Of a stretch of DNA of 64,000 bases, positions 37,275-51,240 are shown one piece after another. The stretch lies in contig JARWKL010000007.1 of assembly GCA_029961685.1 (NCBI GenBank), forward strand, positions 9,137,406 to 9,201,405. Reading direction: 5' to 3'. The stretch's first letter is position 1. Each line of letters opens with the position of its first letter. The notes beneath the pieces were generated by a model. That model saw only the letters and a list, made by a program, of their open reading frames with translations, was not told the DNA's origin and made no database searches. Both the position numbers and the translations under genes were made by a program. The stretch is from Aristolochia californica. Taxonomy: Eukaryota; Streptophyta; Magnoliopsida; Piperales; Aristolochiaceae.

Positions 37275-38520
37275 TTTGTATCCTGATGATTAAAAAACCT
37301 TATAAATAAAATGTAGAAAGAGTTTACAATCCCTAAAAGTTACAGAGACTTTTTGGAATTATCTCCCTTTACATTTCTGCGTTTTCATTTTAGATGTATA
37401 TTTTTTCCTTAAATCAAAACTTGAGCTTTCACTCTTTCCTTTATCTCACTTAAACAAAAAAAGTTAAGGCAAACAAATCACAACAAAATGAAAATTTTAG
37501 AGTTCATTTATCGTAAAAATTTAGAACAACAACAACTATTAGCAAAGAAAATTTATTCACACACCACAATTGAACACAAAAGTTTTGATATCGAAGTTTG
37601 GGAAATTCCACTAGTTCAACCCTGATAGCTATGAATTTTATAAGAAAGAGATTTCTAATTGATCCTGGACATGTTTTAAATGTGGATATGCATGCTTGAA
37701 ACAAGATAAAGATGTAGATGACCTACGGATCCATACCCCAATAAATTCTCAAGTTTGGGCGAGGTGGGATATTTATCGGAGCCAAACAAGCCATTCTTTT
37801 GCCCATTTACAAAAAAATTGACCTAACATTTATAGATGATTGAAAAGTGATTTATCGGTCAATCATGTGTAACGGGCTATGTTTTTGTAAGAAATGACTT
37901 ATGGATTGGGAGTCAATACTCAGCTAAAAAATCCCCCGGCTCCCCCTTTGTTTCGCAACGATACCAAAACCTGATAGATAAAAACTAGAAAGAGTTTACA
38001 ATCCCTAAAAGCTAAAGACACTTTTTGGAATTATCTCACTCTACATTTTATGCGTTTCCATTTTAGATGTATATTTTTTCCTTAAATCAAAACTTGAGTT
38101 TTCACTTTTCCCTTTATCTCTCGTAAACAAAAAAGATAAGGCAAATAGATCACAACAAAATCAAAATTTTAGAGATCATGTAAGCTAAAAATTTAGAAGA
38201 ACTACAAATGTAAGCAAAGAAAATTTATTAACACACCATAAATGAACAAAAATATTTTGATACCAAGTTTGGGAAATTCCACTAGTTCAACAAAGATCGC
38301 TTGGAATTTTATAAGAAAGAGATTTCTAAATGATCCTGGACATGTTTTAAATGTGGATATTCGTGCTTGAAACATGTTAAAGATGCAGATGACCTACGTA
38401 CTGAAACCTCATTAAATTCTCAAGTTTGGGTGCGGTGGGATATTTACCCGAGCCAAACAAGCCATTCTTTTGCCCATTTACAAAAAAAGTTGACCTAACA
38501 ATCACAGATGATTGTAAAGA

Positions 38521-41500
38521 TTCCCCCGCCTCCCCCTTTGTTTCCCGACGATTGCAAAACTTGATATATAAAAACTAGAAAGAGTTTAAAATCCCTAAAA
38601 GTTATAGACACTTTTTAGAATTATCTCTTTCTACATTTGTGCATTTCCATTTTAGAAGTATACTTTTGCCTTAAATCAATACTTGAGTTTTCACTTTTCC
38701 CTTTATCTCTTGTAAACAAAAAAGATAAGGCAAATGGATCACAACAAAATGAAAGTTTTAGGGTTCATATATGCAAAAAATTTAGAAAAAAAAAAATGAA
38801 AGCAAAGAAAATTTATTCACAGACCACAAATGAACAGAAAAGTTTTGTGATCCAAATTTGCCAAATTCCACTAGTTCAACCGTAATAGCTTGGAATTTTA
38901 AAAGAAAGAGATTTCTAATTGATCCGGCACATGTTTTAAATGTGGATATGCATGCTTGAAACATGTTAAAGATGTAGATGACCTACATATCCAAACCTCA
39001 TTAAACTCTCAAGTTTGGGTGTAGTGGGATATTTACCCAAGCCAAACAAGCCATTATTTTGCCTATTTACAAAAAAGCTGACCTAAAAATCATAGATAAT
39101 TTTAAAGTGATTTATAGGTCAATCATGCATAATAGGCTATATTTTTGTAAGAAATAACATATGGATTCGGAGTCAACACTCAGTTATAAATTCCCCCACC
39201 TCCTTAGTTTCTCGACGATGGCTAAACCTGAAATATAAAAACTAGAAAGAGTTTACAATCCCTGAAATTTAAAGATACATTTAGGAATTAAGTCTCTCTA
39301 CATTTGAACGTTTCCATTTTAGATGTATACTTTTTCCTTAAATCAAAACTTGAATTTTCACTTTTCCCTTTATCTCTCGTAAATAAAAAAGATAAGGCAA
39401 ACGGATCACAACAAAATGAAAGTTTTAGAGTTCATGTATGCAAAAAATTTAGAACAACAAAAAATGAAAGCAAAGAAAATTTATTCACAGACGACAAATG
39501 AACACAAAAGTTTAGTGATCCAAGTTTGGTAAATTCCACTAGTTCAACCCTGATAGCTTGGAATTTTATGAGAAAGAGATTTCTAATTGATCCTGCACAT
39601 GTTTTAAATGTAGATATGCATGCTTGAAACATTTTAAAGATGCGGATGACCTACAGATTCGAACCTCATTAAATTCTAAAGTTTGGTTGCGGTGGGATAT
39701 TTACCCGAACCAAACAAGCCATTATTTTGCCCATTTACAAAAAAGTGGACCAGACAATCATAGATGATTAAAAAGGTATTTATCAGTCAATCATGTGGAA
39801 CGGGCTATATTTTTTTAAGAAATGACTTTTGGATTGGGAGTCAACACTCGGCGAAAAATCCCCTCGCCTACCCCTTTGTTTCTCGACGATTGCAAAATCT
39901 GATATAAAAAAACTAGAAAGAGTTTACAATCCCTAAAAGCTACAAACACTTTTTGGAATTATCTCTCTCTACATTTGTGTGTTTCCATTTTAAATTTATA
40001 CTTTTTCCTTAAATCAAAACATGAGTTTTCACTATTTCCTTTATCTCACGTAAACAAAAAAGATAAGGAAAACATATGACAACAAAATGATAATTTATCA
40101 GATCATGTCTACGAAAAATTTAGAACATCAACAAATGTAAGAAAAGAAAATTTATTCACACACCACAAATGAACACAAAAGTTTTGTGATCCAAGTTTGG
40201 GAAAATCCACTAAGTCAAACCTTGAAAACTGGGAATTTTATAAGAAAGAGATTTCTAATTGATACTGCACATGTTATAAATGTGGATATGCATGCTTGGA
40301 ACATGTTAAAGATGTTGATGACCTACGGACCCAAACCATATTAAATTTTGAAGTTTGGGAGCGGTGGCCTATTTACCCGAGCCAAACAAGCCATTATTTT
40401 ACCCATTTACAAAAAAGCGGACCTATCAATTATAGATGATTGTAAAGTGATTTATCGGTCAATCATGCGTAACGGGCCATATTTTGGTAAGAAATGACTT
40501 ATGGATTGGGAGTCAACACTCGGCTAAACATTCCCCTGCCTCCCTCTTTGTTTCCCGACGATTGCAAAACATGATATATAAATACTGGAAAGATTTTAGA
40601 ATCCCTAAAAGTTAAAAACACTTTTTGGAATTATCCCTCTCTACATTTGTTTGTTTCCATTTTAGATGTATACTTTTTCCATAAATCAAAACTTGAGTTT
40701 TCACTTTTCCCTTTATTTCTTGTAAACGAAAAAGATAAGGCAAACGAATCACTAGAAAATGAAAATTTTAGCATTTATGTATGCAAAAAATTTAGAACAA
40801 CCACAAATGTAAGCAAAGAAAATTTATTCACACACCACAAATGAACACAAAAGTTTTGTGATCCAAGTTTTGGAAATTCCACTAATTCAACCCTGGTAGC
40901 TTGGAATTTAATAAGAAAGAGACTTCTAATTGATTATGCACATGTTTTAAATGTGGATATGCATGCTTGAAACATGTTAAAGATGTAGATGACCTACGGA
41001 TCCAAACCTTATTAAATTTTCAAATTTGGTAGCGGTGGGATATTTACCCGAGCCCAACAAGCGATTATTTTTCCCATTTACAAAAAAGCAGACCTATCAA
41101 TCATAGATGATTGCAAAGTGATTTATCGGTCAATCATGCGTAACGGGCTATATTTTTGTATAAAATGACCTTTGGATTGGGAGTCAACACTCAGCTAAAA
41201 ATTCCCCCGCTTCCCTCTTTGTTTCCTGACGATTGCAAAACATGATATATAAATACTAGAAAGAGTTTAGAATCCCTAAAAGTTACAAACAATTTTAGGA
41301 ATTATCTCTATATACATTTGTACGTTTCCATTTAAATGTATACTTTTTCCATAAATCAAAACTTGAGATTTCACTTTTCCCTTTATTTCTAGTAAACAAA
41401 AAAGATAAGGCAAATAGATCAATACAAAATGAAAATTTTAGTGTTCATGTATGCAAAAAATTTAGAACAACCACAAATGTAAGCAAAGAAAATTTATTCA

Positions 41501-42500
41501 CACACCACAATTTAACACAAAAGTTTTGTGATCCAAGATTTGGAAATTCCACTAGTTAGACCCTGATACCTTGGAATTTTATAAGAAAGAGATTTCTAAT
41601 TGATCCTGAACTTGTTTTAAATGTGGATATGGATGCTTAAAACATGTTAAAGATGCAGATGACCTATGGATCCAAACCTCATTAAATTCTCAAGTTCGGG
41701 TGTGGTGGAATATTTACCCAAGCCCAACAATCCATTATTTTGCCCATTTACAAAAAAATTGACCTTACAATCATAGATGATTGTAAAGTGATTTATGGGT
41801 CAATCAAGCGTAACGGGATATATTTTTTGCAAGAAATGACTTATGGATTGGGTGTCAACACTCGGCTAAAAATTCCCCCTCCTCCCCCTTTGTTTCCCGA
41901 CGATTGCGAAACCTGATATATAAAAACTACAAAGTGTTTACAATCCCTAAAAGTTATAGACACTTTTTGGAATTATCTCTCTCTAGATTTCTACATTTCC
42001 ATTTTAGATGTATACTTTTCCTTAAATGAAAACTTGAGTTTTCACTTTTCCCTTTATCTCTCGTAAACAAAAAAGATAAGGCAAACAGGTCACAAAAAAA
42101 ATAAAAACTTTAGAGTTCATGTATGCAAAAAATTAAGAACAACAACAAATTTAAGCAAAGAAAATTTATTCACACACCACAAATGAACGCAAAATTTTTG
42201 ATATCCAAGTTTCGGAAATTCCACAAGTTCAACCCTAATAGCTAGAAATTTCATAAGAAAGAGATTTCTAATGGATCGTGCACAAGTTTTAAATGTGAAT
42301 ATGCATGCTTGAAACATGTTAAAGATGCAGATGATCAACAGATCCAAACCTCATTAAATTCTCAAGTTTGGATGCGGTGGAATATTTACCCGAGCCAAAC
42401 AAGCCATTATTTTGCCCATTTACAAAAAAAACTGACTTAACATTCATAGATGATTGTAAAGTTATTTATCGGTCAATCATGCATAACAAAAATATTTTTG
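38521..42500 (+). repeat. Monomer block of the GTGATCCAA subfamily, copy 1
   Basis: Landmarks lie at 38965, 39633, 40305, 40976, 41646 and 42318. Units read TTGTGATCCAAG or close to it (38847, 39515, 40186, 40859, 41529) where most of the array has TTGATATCCAAG, so the GATATC site is lost. The block is colinear with 46.3-49 kb: CAGTTATAAATT (39181 and 46538), GATTCGAACCTC (39656 and 47015), CCACTAAGTCAAA (40208 and 47575) and TTTGGGAGC (40354 and 47722). The offset is about 7.36 kb (11 monomers), then 6.70 kb after one unit is skipped. Confidence 0.82.
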
Positions 42501-45100
42501 TAAGAAATGACTTATGGATTGGGAGTCAAGACTCAGCAAAAAATTCCTCTGTCTCCCCCTTTTTTCCCGAAGATTACAAAGCCTGATATATAAAAACTAG
42601 AAAGAGTTTACAATACCTAAAATTGTAGACACTTTTTAGAATTATCTCTCTCTATAATTGTGCGTTTCCATTTTAAATGTATATCCTTTCCTGAAATCAA
42701 AACCTGAGTTTTCACTTTTTCCTTTATCTCACATAAACAAAAAAGATAAGGCAAACAGATGACAACGAAATGAAAATTTTAGAGTTCATGTATGCAAAAA
42801 ATTAAGAACAACAAAAAATGTAAGGAAAGAAAATTTATTCACACACCACAAATGAACACAAAAGTTTTGTTATTCTAGTTTCGAAAATTCCACTAGTTCA
42901 ACCCGGATAGCTTCGAATTTCATAAGAAAGAGATTTATATTTGATCTTGCATATGATTTAAATGTGGATATGCATGCTTGAAACAAGTTAAAGATGCAGA
43001 TGACCTACGGATTGAAACCCCATTAAATTCTCAATTTTGGGTGCAGTGGGTTATTTACCCGAGCCAAACAATTTGTTATTTTTCCCAATTACAAAAAACC
43101 TGACCTAATAATCACAGATGATTGTAAAGTGATTTATCGATCAATCATGCGTAACAGGCTATATTTTTGAAAGAAATGATTTATCGATTGGGAGTTAAGA
43201 CTCTGCTAAAAATTCCCTTGTCTCCCCCTTTGTTTCCCGATGATTGGAAAGACAGACATATAAAAACTAGAAAGAGTTTACAACCCCAAAAAGTTACAGA
43301 CAGATTTTGCAATTTTCTCTCTCTTCATTGTCCGTTACAATTTTAGATGTTACCTTTTCCTTAAATCAAAACTTGAGTTTTCACTTTTCCTTTTATCACT
43401 CGTCAACAAAAAGGATAAGGCAAACAAATCACAACAAAATAAAAATTTTAGAGTTCATCTATGCAAAAAATTTAGAACAACAACAAATGGAAGCAAAGAA
43501 AATTTATTCGCACACCACAAATGAACACAAAAGTTTTGATATCCAACTTTCAAAAATTCCACAAGTTCAACCCTGATAGCTTGGAATTTTATAAGAAAGA
43601 GATTTCTAATTGATCCTACACATGAATTAAATGTGGAAAAGCATGCTTGAAACAAGTTAAAGATGCAGATTACCTACAGATTGAAACCCCATTAAATTCT
43701 TAAGTTTGGGTGCGGTGGGATATTTACCCGAGTTGAACAATTTATTATTTTTCCTATTTACAAAAAACCTGACCTAACAATCATAGATGATTGGAAAGTG
43801 ATATATTGGTCAATCATGAGTAAGGGCTATATTTTTTTAAGAAATGACTTATGGATTGGGAGTCAAGACTTAGCTAAAAATTCCCTTGCCTCCCCCTTTG
43901 TTTCCCCACGATTGCAAAGCATGACATATAAAAACTAGAAAGTGTTTACAATCCCTAAAAGTTAAAAACAGATTTTGGAATTATCTCTCTCTACATTTGT
44001 GCGTTTCAATTTTAGATGTTACCTTTTCCTTAAAATAAAACTTGAGTTTTCACTTTTCCCTTTATCTCTCGTAAACAAAAAAGATAAGGCAAACATATCA
44101 CAACAATATGAAAAGTTTAGAGTTCATGTATGCAAAAAATTTAGGACAACAAAAAATGTAAGTAAAGAAAATTTATTCACACACCACAAAAGAACAAAAA
44201 AGTTTTGATAGCCAAGTTTCGTAAATTCCACAAGTTCAACCCTGATAGCTTGGAATTTTATAAGAAAGGGATTTCTAATTGATCCTAAACATGTTTTAAA
44301 TGTGGATATGCATGCTTGAAACATGTTAAAGATGCAGATGACCTACGGATCCAAACCCCATTAAATTCTAAAGTTTGGATGCAGTGGGATATTTACCCAA
44401 GCCAAACAAGCCATTATTTTGCCCATTTACAAAAAAGCTGCCCTAACAATCATGGATGATTTTATAGTGATTTATCGGTCAATCATGCATAACGGGCAAT
44501 ATTTTTGTAAGAAATGACTTATGGATTGGGTGTCAACACTCGGGTAAAAATTCCCCCACCTACCCCTTTGTTTTCTGACGATTGCGAAACCTAATATATA
44601 AAAACTAGAAAGAGTTTATAATCCCTAAAAGTCACAAACACTTTTTGGAATTATATCTCCCTACATTTGTGCATTTCCATTTTAGATGTATACTTTTTCC
44701 TTAAATCAAAACTTGATTTTTCACTTTTCCCTTTATCTCTCATAAACAAAAAAGATAAATCAAACAGATCACGACAAAATGAAAATTTTGGAGATCATGT
44801 ATGCTTAAAATTTAGAACAACAACAAATGTAAGTATAAAAAATTTATTCACACACCACAAATGAACAAAATTATTTTCATATCCAAGTTTGGGAAATTTC
44901 ACTAGTTCAACTCATATAGCTTGGAATTTTATAAGAAAGAGATTTCTAATTGATCCTGCACAAGTTTTAAATGTGGATATTCATGTTTGAAACATGTTAA
45001 CGAGGCAGATGACCTACGAATCCAAACCTCATGAAATTCTCAAGTTTGGGTGCGGTGGGATATTTACCCGAGCCACTTATTTGCCCATTTAGAAAAAATT
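42501..45100 (+). repeat. Monomer block of the GTCAAGACTCAGC subfamily, second occurrence
   Basis: Landmarks lie at 42987, 43656, 44325 and 44996. GTCAAGACTCAGC or close forms occur near 42526, 43194 and 43862, and GATGTTACCTTTT near 43347 and 44016. AATTTGTTATTTTTCCC (43068) and AATTTATTATTTTTCC (43739) complete the set seen at 3.8-5.0 kb. Colinearity with 3.8-5.0 kb holds for about two monomers and is then lost. Confidence 0.8.
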
Positions 45101-47890
45101 TGACCTACCAATCATAGATGATTTTAAAATGGTTTGGTCGGTCAATCATTCGTAATGGAAATTTTTTTTGTAAGAAATGACTTAAGGATTGGGAGTCAAC
45201 ACTCGGCTAAAAATTCCCCCACCTCCCCCTTTGTTTCCCGACGATTGCAAAACATTATATATAATAAGTAGAAAGAGTTTACAATCCCTAAAAGTTACAG
45301 ACACTTTTTGAAATTATCTCTCTCTACATTTGTGCATTTCCATTTTAGAAGTATACTTTGTCCTTAAATCAAAATTGAGTTTTCACTTTACCCTTTATCT
45401 CTAGTAAACAAAAAAGACAAGGCAAACAGATCACAACAAAATGAAAATTATAGAGTTCATGTATGCAAACAATTTAAAACAACAACAAATGTAAGTAATG
45501 AAAATTTATTCACACACCACAAATGAACAGAAAAGTTTTGTGATCCAATTTTGGAAAATTCCACTAGTTCAACCCTAATAGCTTGTAATTTTATAAGAAA
45601 ATGATTTCTAAATGATCTGGCACATGTTTTAAATGTGGATATGCATGCTTGTAATATGTTAAAGATGCAGATGACCTACGGATACAAACCTCATTAAATT
45701 CTCAAGTTTGGGTGCGGTGGAATATTTACCCAAGCCAAACAAGCCATTATTTTTTTGATTTACAAAAAAACTGACCGAACAATCATAGATAATTGTAAAG
45801 TGATTAATCGGTCAGTCATGCGTAATGGGCTATGTTTTTGCAGGAAATAGCTTAAGGATTGGGAGTCAAGACTCAGCTAAAAATTCACCCGCCACCCCCT
45901 TTTGTTTGCAAAACTTGATATATAAAAACTAAAAAAAGAGTTCACATTCACTAAAAGTTATAGACACTTTTTGGAATTATCTCTCTCTACATTTGTGCAT
46001 TTTCCATATTAGATGTATTCTTTTTCCTTAAATCAAAACTTGAGTTTTCACTCTTCGCTTAATCTGTCGTAAACAAAAAAGATAAGGCAAACAGATCACA
46101 AAAAAATGAAAATTTTAGAGTTCATGGATGCAAAAAATTTAGAACAACAACAAATTTAAGCAAAGAATAGTTATTCACACACCACAAATGAATACAAAAG
46201 TTTTGATATCCAAGTTTGGGAAATTCCATAAGTTCAACCCAGATAGATTGGAATTTTATAAGAAAGAGATTTCTAATTGATCCTGCACATGTTTTAAATG
46301 TGGATATGCATGCTTAAAACATGTCAAAGATGCAGACGACCTACGGATTGAAACCTCATTAAATTTGCAAGTTAGGGTGCGTGGGATATTTACCCGAGCC
46401 ATACAAGCCTTTATTTTGCCCATTTACAAAAAAGCTGATCTAACTATCATAGATGATTGTAAAGTGATTTATCGGTCAATCATGCATAACAGGCTCTATT
46501 TTTGTAAGCAATGACTTTTGGATTTGGAGTCAACACTCAGTTATAAATTACCCTGCCTCCTCATTTGTATCCTGACGATTGCAAAACCTAATATATAAAA
46601 ACTAGAAAGAGTTTACAATCCCTAAAAGTTACACATACATTTTGGAATTATGTCTCTCTACATTTGTACATTTCCATTTTAGATGTATTCCTTTTCCTTA
46701 AATCAAAACTTGAGTTTTCACTTTTCCCTTTATCTCTCGTAAACAAAATAATAAGGCAAACAGATCACAACAAAATGAAAATTTTAGAGTTCATGAATGT
46801 AAAAAATTTAGAACAACAACAAATGTAAGCAAAAAAAATTTAATCACAGACCACAAATGAACACAAAAGTTATGTGATCCAAGTTTGCAAAATTCCACTA
46901 GTTCAACCCTGATAGCTTGGAATTTTATAAGAAAGAGATTTCTAATTGATCCTGCACATGTTTTAAATGTGGATATGCATGCTTGAAACATGTTAAAGAT
47001 GCAAATGACCTATGGATTCGAACCTCATTAAATTCTAAAGTTTGGGTGCAGTGGGATATTTACCCGAGCCAAACAAGCCATTATTTTGCCCATTTAAAAA
47101 AAATGGACATAAGAATAATAGTAAAGTGATTTATCAGTCAATGATGCGTAACGGGCTATTTTTTATAAGAAATGACTTTTGGATTGGGAGTCAACACTCG
47201 GTTAAAAATTCTCTCCCCCCCCCCCCCCCCCCCCCCCTCCCCATTTGTTTCTCGACGATTTCAAAATATGATATAATAAAACTAAAAAGACTTTACAATC
47301 CCTAAAAGTTACAAACACTTTTTGGAATTATCTCTCTCTACATTTGTGTGTTTTCCTTTTAGATGTATACTTTTTTCTAAAATCAGAACTTGAGATTTCA
47401 CTATTCCCTTTATCTGATGTAAACAAAAAAGATAAGGCAAACATATCACAACAAAATGAAAATTTATGAGATCATATAAGGGAAAAATCTAAAACATCAA
47501 TAATGTAAGAAAAGAAAATTTATTCACACACCACAAATGAACAAAAAAGTTTTGTGATCCAAATTTGGGAAATTCCACTAAGTCAAACCCTGATAAATTG
47601 GAATTTTATAAGAAAGGGACTTCTAGTTGATCCTACACTTGTTTTAAATGTGGATAAGCATGCTTGAAACATGTTAAAGATGTAGATGACCTACGGATCC
47701 AAACCTTATTAAATTTTCAAGTTTGGGAGCCGTGGGATATTTACCCGAGCCTAACAAGCCATTATTTTGCCCATTTACAAAAAAAAAAAACAGACCTATC
47801 ATTCATAGATGATTGTAAAGTGATTTATCGATTAATCATGCATAACGGGCTATATTTTTTTAAGAAATAACTTATGGATTGGGAGTCAAC
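45101..47890 (+). repeat. Monomer block of the GTGATCCAA subfamily, copy 2, with the longest C-run
   Basis: Landmarks lie at 45658, 46323, 46992 and 47673. GTGATCCAA-type units occur at about 45539, 46874 and 47554. The monomer at 45.9-46.3 kb reads TTTTCCATATTAGATGTATTC (46005), otherwise seen only in the 31.0 and 34.5 kb units, which suggests exchange between distant monomers. A 23-C run lies at 47215-47237. Colinear with 38.9-41.0 kb. Confidence 0.82.
47215..47237 (+). repeat. Homopolymer run of 23 C
   Basis: The C-rich tract of this monomer is expanded to 23 consecutive C, followed by TCCCC. On the minus strand this is a G23 run with strong quadruplex potential. The exact length is the kind of feature sequencing can misread. 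Confidence 0.9.
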
Positions 47891-50800
47891 ACTGAGCTAA
47901 AAATTCCCTCGCCTCCCTCTTTGTTTCCCAACAATTGCAAAACTTGATATATAAATACTAGAAAGAGTTTAGAATCCCTAAAAGTTACAGACACTTTTTG
48001 GAAATATCTCTCTCTACATTTGTGCGTTTCCTTTTTAGATCTATATTTTTTGCATAAATCAAAACTTGAGTTTTCACTTTTCCCTTTATTACTCGTAAAC
48101 AAAAAAGATAAGTCAAACAGATCACTACAAAATGAAAATTTTAGGGATCATGTATGTAAAAAATTTAGAATAACCACAAATGTAAACAAAGAAAATTTAC
48201 TCACACACCATAAATGAATACAAAAGTTTTGTGATCCAATTTTTGAAAATTCCACTAGTTCAATCCTGATAGCTTGGAATTTTATAAGAAAGATATTTCT
48301 AATTGATCCTGCACATGTTTCAAAAGTGGATATGCATGCTTAAAACATGTTAAATATAGAGATGACCTATGGATCCAAACCTCATTAAATTTTCAAGTTT
48401 GGGTGCGGTGGGATATTTACCCCCAGCCAAACAAGCCATTATTTTGCCAATTTACAACAAAATTGACCTTAAAATCATAGATGATTGTAAAGTGATTTAT
48501 GGGTCAATCATGCGTAACGGGATATATTTTTTTAAGAAATGACTTATGGATTTGGTGTCAACCCTCGGCTAAAAATTCCCCCGCCTCCCCCTTTTTTTCC
48601 CCGGCGATTGCAAAACTTGATATGTAAAATCTAGAAAGAGTTTACAATCCCTAAAAGTTATAGTCACTTTTTGGAATTATCTCTCTCTGCATTTCTACGT
48701 TTCCATTTTAGATTTATACTTTTTCCTTAAAAAAAAAACTTGAGTTTTCACTTTTCCCTTTATCTCTCGTCAAAAAAAAAAGTTAAGGCAAACAGGTCAC
48801 AAAAAAGTAAAAACTTTAGAGTTCATGTATGCAAAAAATTATGAGCAACAACAAATGTAAGCAAAAGAAATTTACTCACACACCACAAATCAACACAAAA
48901 GTTTTGATGTCCAATTTTCAGAAATTCCACAAGTTCAACCTTGATAGCAAGGAATTTCATAAGAAAGAGATTTCTAATTGCTCCTGCACATGTTTTAAAT
49001 GTGGATATGCATGCTTGAAACATGTTAAAGATGCAGATGATCTACAGATCCAAACCTCATTAAATTCTCAAGTTTGGGTGCGGTGGGATATTTACCCAAG
49101 CCAAACAACCCATTTTTTTGCCCATTTACAAAAAAGTTGACCTAACAATCATTAATGATTGTGAAGTGATTTATCGGTCAATCGTGCGTAACGGGCTATA
49201 TTTTTGTAAGAAATGACTTTTTTAATGGGATTCAACACTCAGCTAATATTCTCCCACCTCCCTCTTTGTTTCTTAACGATTGCAAACCCTGATATATAAA
49301 AACTAGAAAGACCTACAAACACTTTTTGGAATTATTTCTCTCTACATTTTTGCGTTTCTAGTTTAAATGTATATTTTTTCCTTCAATCAAAAATTGAGTT
49401 TTCACTTTTCCCTTTATCACTAGTAACCAAAAAAGATAAGGCAAACAGATCACAACAAAATGAACATTTTGGAGTTCATGTATGCAAAAAATTTAGAACA
49501 ACAACAAATGTCAGCAAAGAAAATTGATTCACACACCACAACTGAACACAAAAGTTTTGATATCCAAGGTTGGAAATTTCAACTTGTTCAACCTTGATAG
49601 CTTGGGATTTTATAAGAAAGAGATTTCTAATTGATCCTGCACATGTTTTAAATGTGAATATGCATGCACTAAACATGTTAAAGATGCAGATGACCTACAG
49701 ATCCAAACCTCATTAAATTCTCCAATTTGGGTGCGGTGGGATATTTACCCGAGCCAAACAAGCAATTATTTTGCCCATTTACAAAAAAAACTGATTTAAC
49801 ATTCATAGATGATTGTAATGTGATTTATAGGTCAATCATGCGTAATGGGCTATATTTTTGTAAGAAATGACTTATGGATTGGGAGTCAAGACAAAGCTAA
49901 AAATTTCTCTGCCTCCCCCTTGGTTTCCCGACGATTGCAAAGCCTGATATTTAAAAACTAGAAAGATTTTAAAATCCCTAAAAGTTACAAACACTTTTTG
50001 AAATTATCTCTCTCCACATTTGTGCATTTCCATTTTGGATGTATACATTTTCCTTAAATCAAAACTTGAGTTTTCACTTTTTCCTTTATCTCTCGTAAAC
50101 AAAAAAGATAAGGCAAATAAATGAAAACAAAATAAAAACTTTAGAGTTCATGTAGGCAAAAAATTTTGAACAACAACAAATATAAGCGAAGAAAATTTAT
50201 TCACACACCACAAATGAACACAAAAGTTTTGATATCCAAGTTTTGGAAATTCCACTAGTTCAACCCTGATAGTTTGGAATTTTATAAGAAAGAGATTTCT
50301 AATTGATCTTGAACATGTTTTAAATGTGGATACACATGCTTGAAACATGTTAAAGATGCAGATGACCTACGGATCCAAACCCCATTAAATTCTCAAGTTT
50401 GGGTGCTGTGGGATATTTACCCAAGCCAAACAAGCCATTATTTTGCCCATTTACAAAAAAGTTGACCTAATAATCATAGATAGTTGTAAAGTGATTTATC
50501 AATCAATCATGTGTAACTGGCTATACTTTTGTAAGAAATGACTTATGGATTGGGAGACATGACTCAGCTAAAAATTCCCTTGCCTCCCCCTTTATTTCCC
50601 GATGATCGCAAAGCACGATATATAAAAACTAGAAAGAGTTTACAACCCCTATAAGTTACAAACACATTTTAGAACTATCACTCTCTACATTTGTACGTTT
50701 CCATTTTAGATGTATACCTTTTTCGTAAATTAAAACTTGAGTTTTCACTTTTCCTTTTATCTCTCGTAAACAAACAAGATAAGGCAAACAGATCACATCT

Positions 50801-51240
50801 AAAAGAAAATTTTAGAGTTTATGTTTGCAAAAAATTTAGAACAACAAAAAATGAAAGCAAAGAAAATTTATTCAAACACCACAAATGAACACAAATGTTT
50901 TGATATCCAAGATTGGGAAATTCCACTAGTTCAACCCTGGTAGCTTGGGATTTTATAAGAAGGAGATTTCTAATTGATCATGCACAAGTTTTAAATTTGG
51001 ATGTGCATGCTTAAAACATGTTAAAGATGCAGTGACCTCCGTATCCAAACCTCATTAAATTCTCAAGGGTGTGACGGGATATTTACTCGAGCCAAACAAG
51101 CCATTATTTTGCCAATTCACAAAAAAGATGGCTTAACAATCATAGATGATTGTAAAGTGATTTATCGGTCAATTATGCGTAACGGGCTATATTTTTGTAA
51201 GAAATGACTTTTGGATTGGGAGTCAACACTCAGCTAAAAA
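47891..51240 (+). repeat. Monomer block colinear with the window start
   Basis: Landmarks lie at 48349, 49024, 49677, 50349 and 51020. This is the right-hand partner of 1-3380; corresponding open frames lie 47,891-47,898 bp apart (925/48823, 1585/49476, 2797/50691). A deletion of about 17 bp near 49309 joins AGAAAGA to CCTACAAACAC. Confidence 0.85.

Larger units (their letters stand above)
36701..38520 (+). repeat. Satellite monomers with a C-tract and one deletion
   Basis: Landmarks lie at 37033, 37705 and 38376. An 11 bp unit (AAATCAAAATT) is doubled at 36729-36750. A 13-C run sits at 37262-37274. At about 38519 the motif GATTGTAAAG joins ATTCCCCCGCC directly, removing about 82 bp; the interval to the next landmark is 589 bp. 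No gene is seen. Confidence 0.8.

Noticed and set aside
47215..47237. C23 run as an assembly gap filler or vector tail
   Set aside because: The flanks are normal monomer sequence and three other monomers show shorter expansions at the same place. Its exact length remains uncertain.
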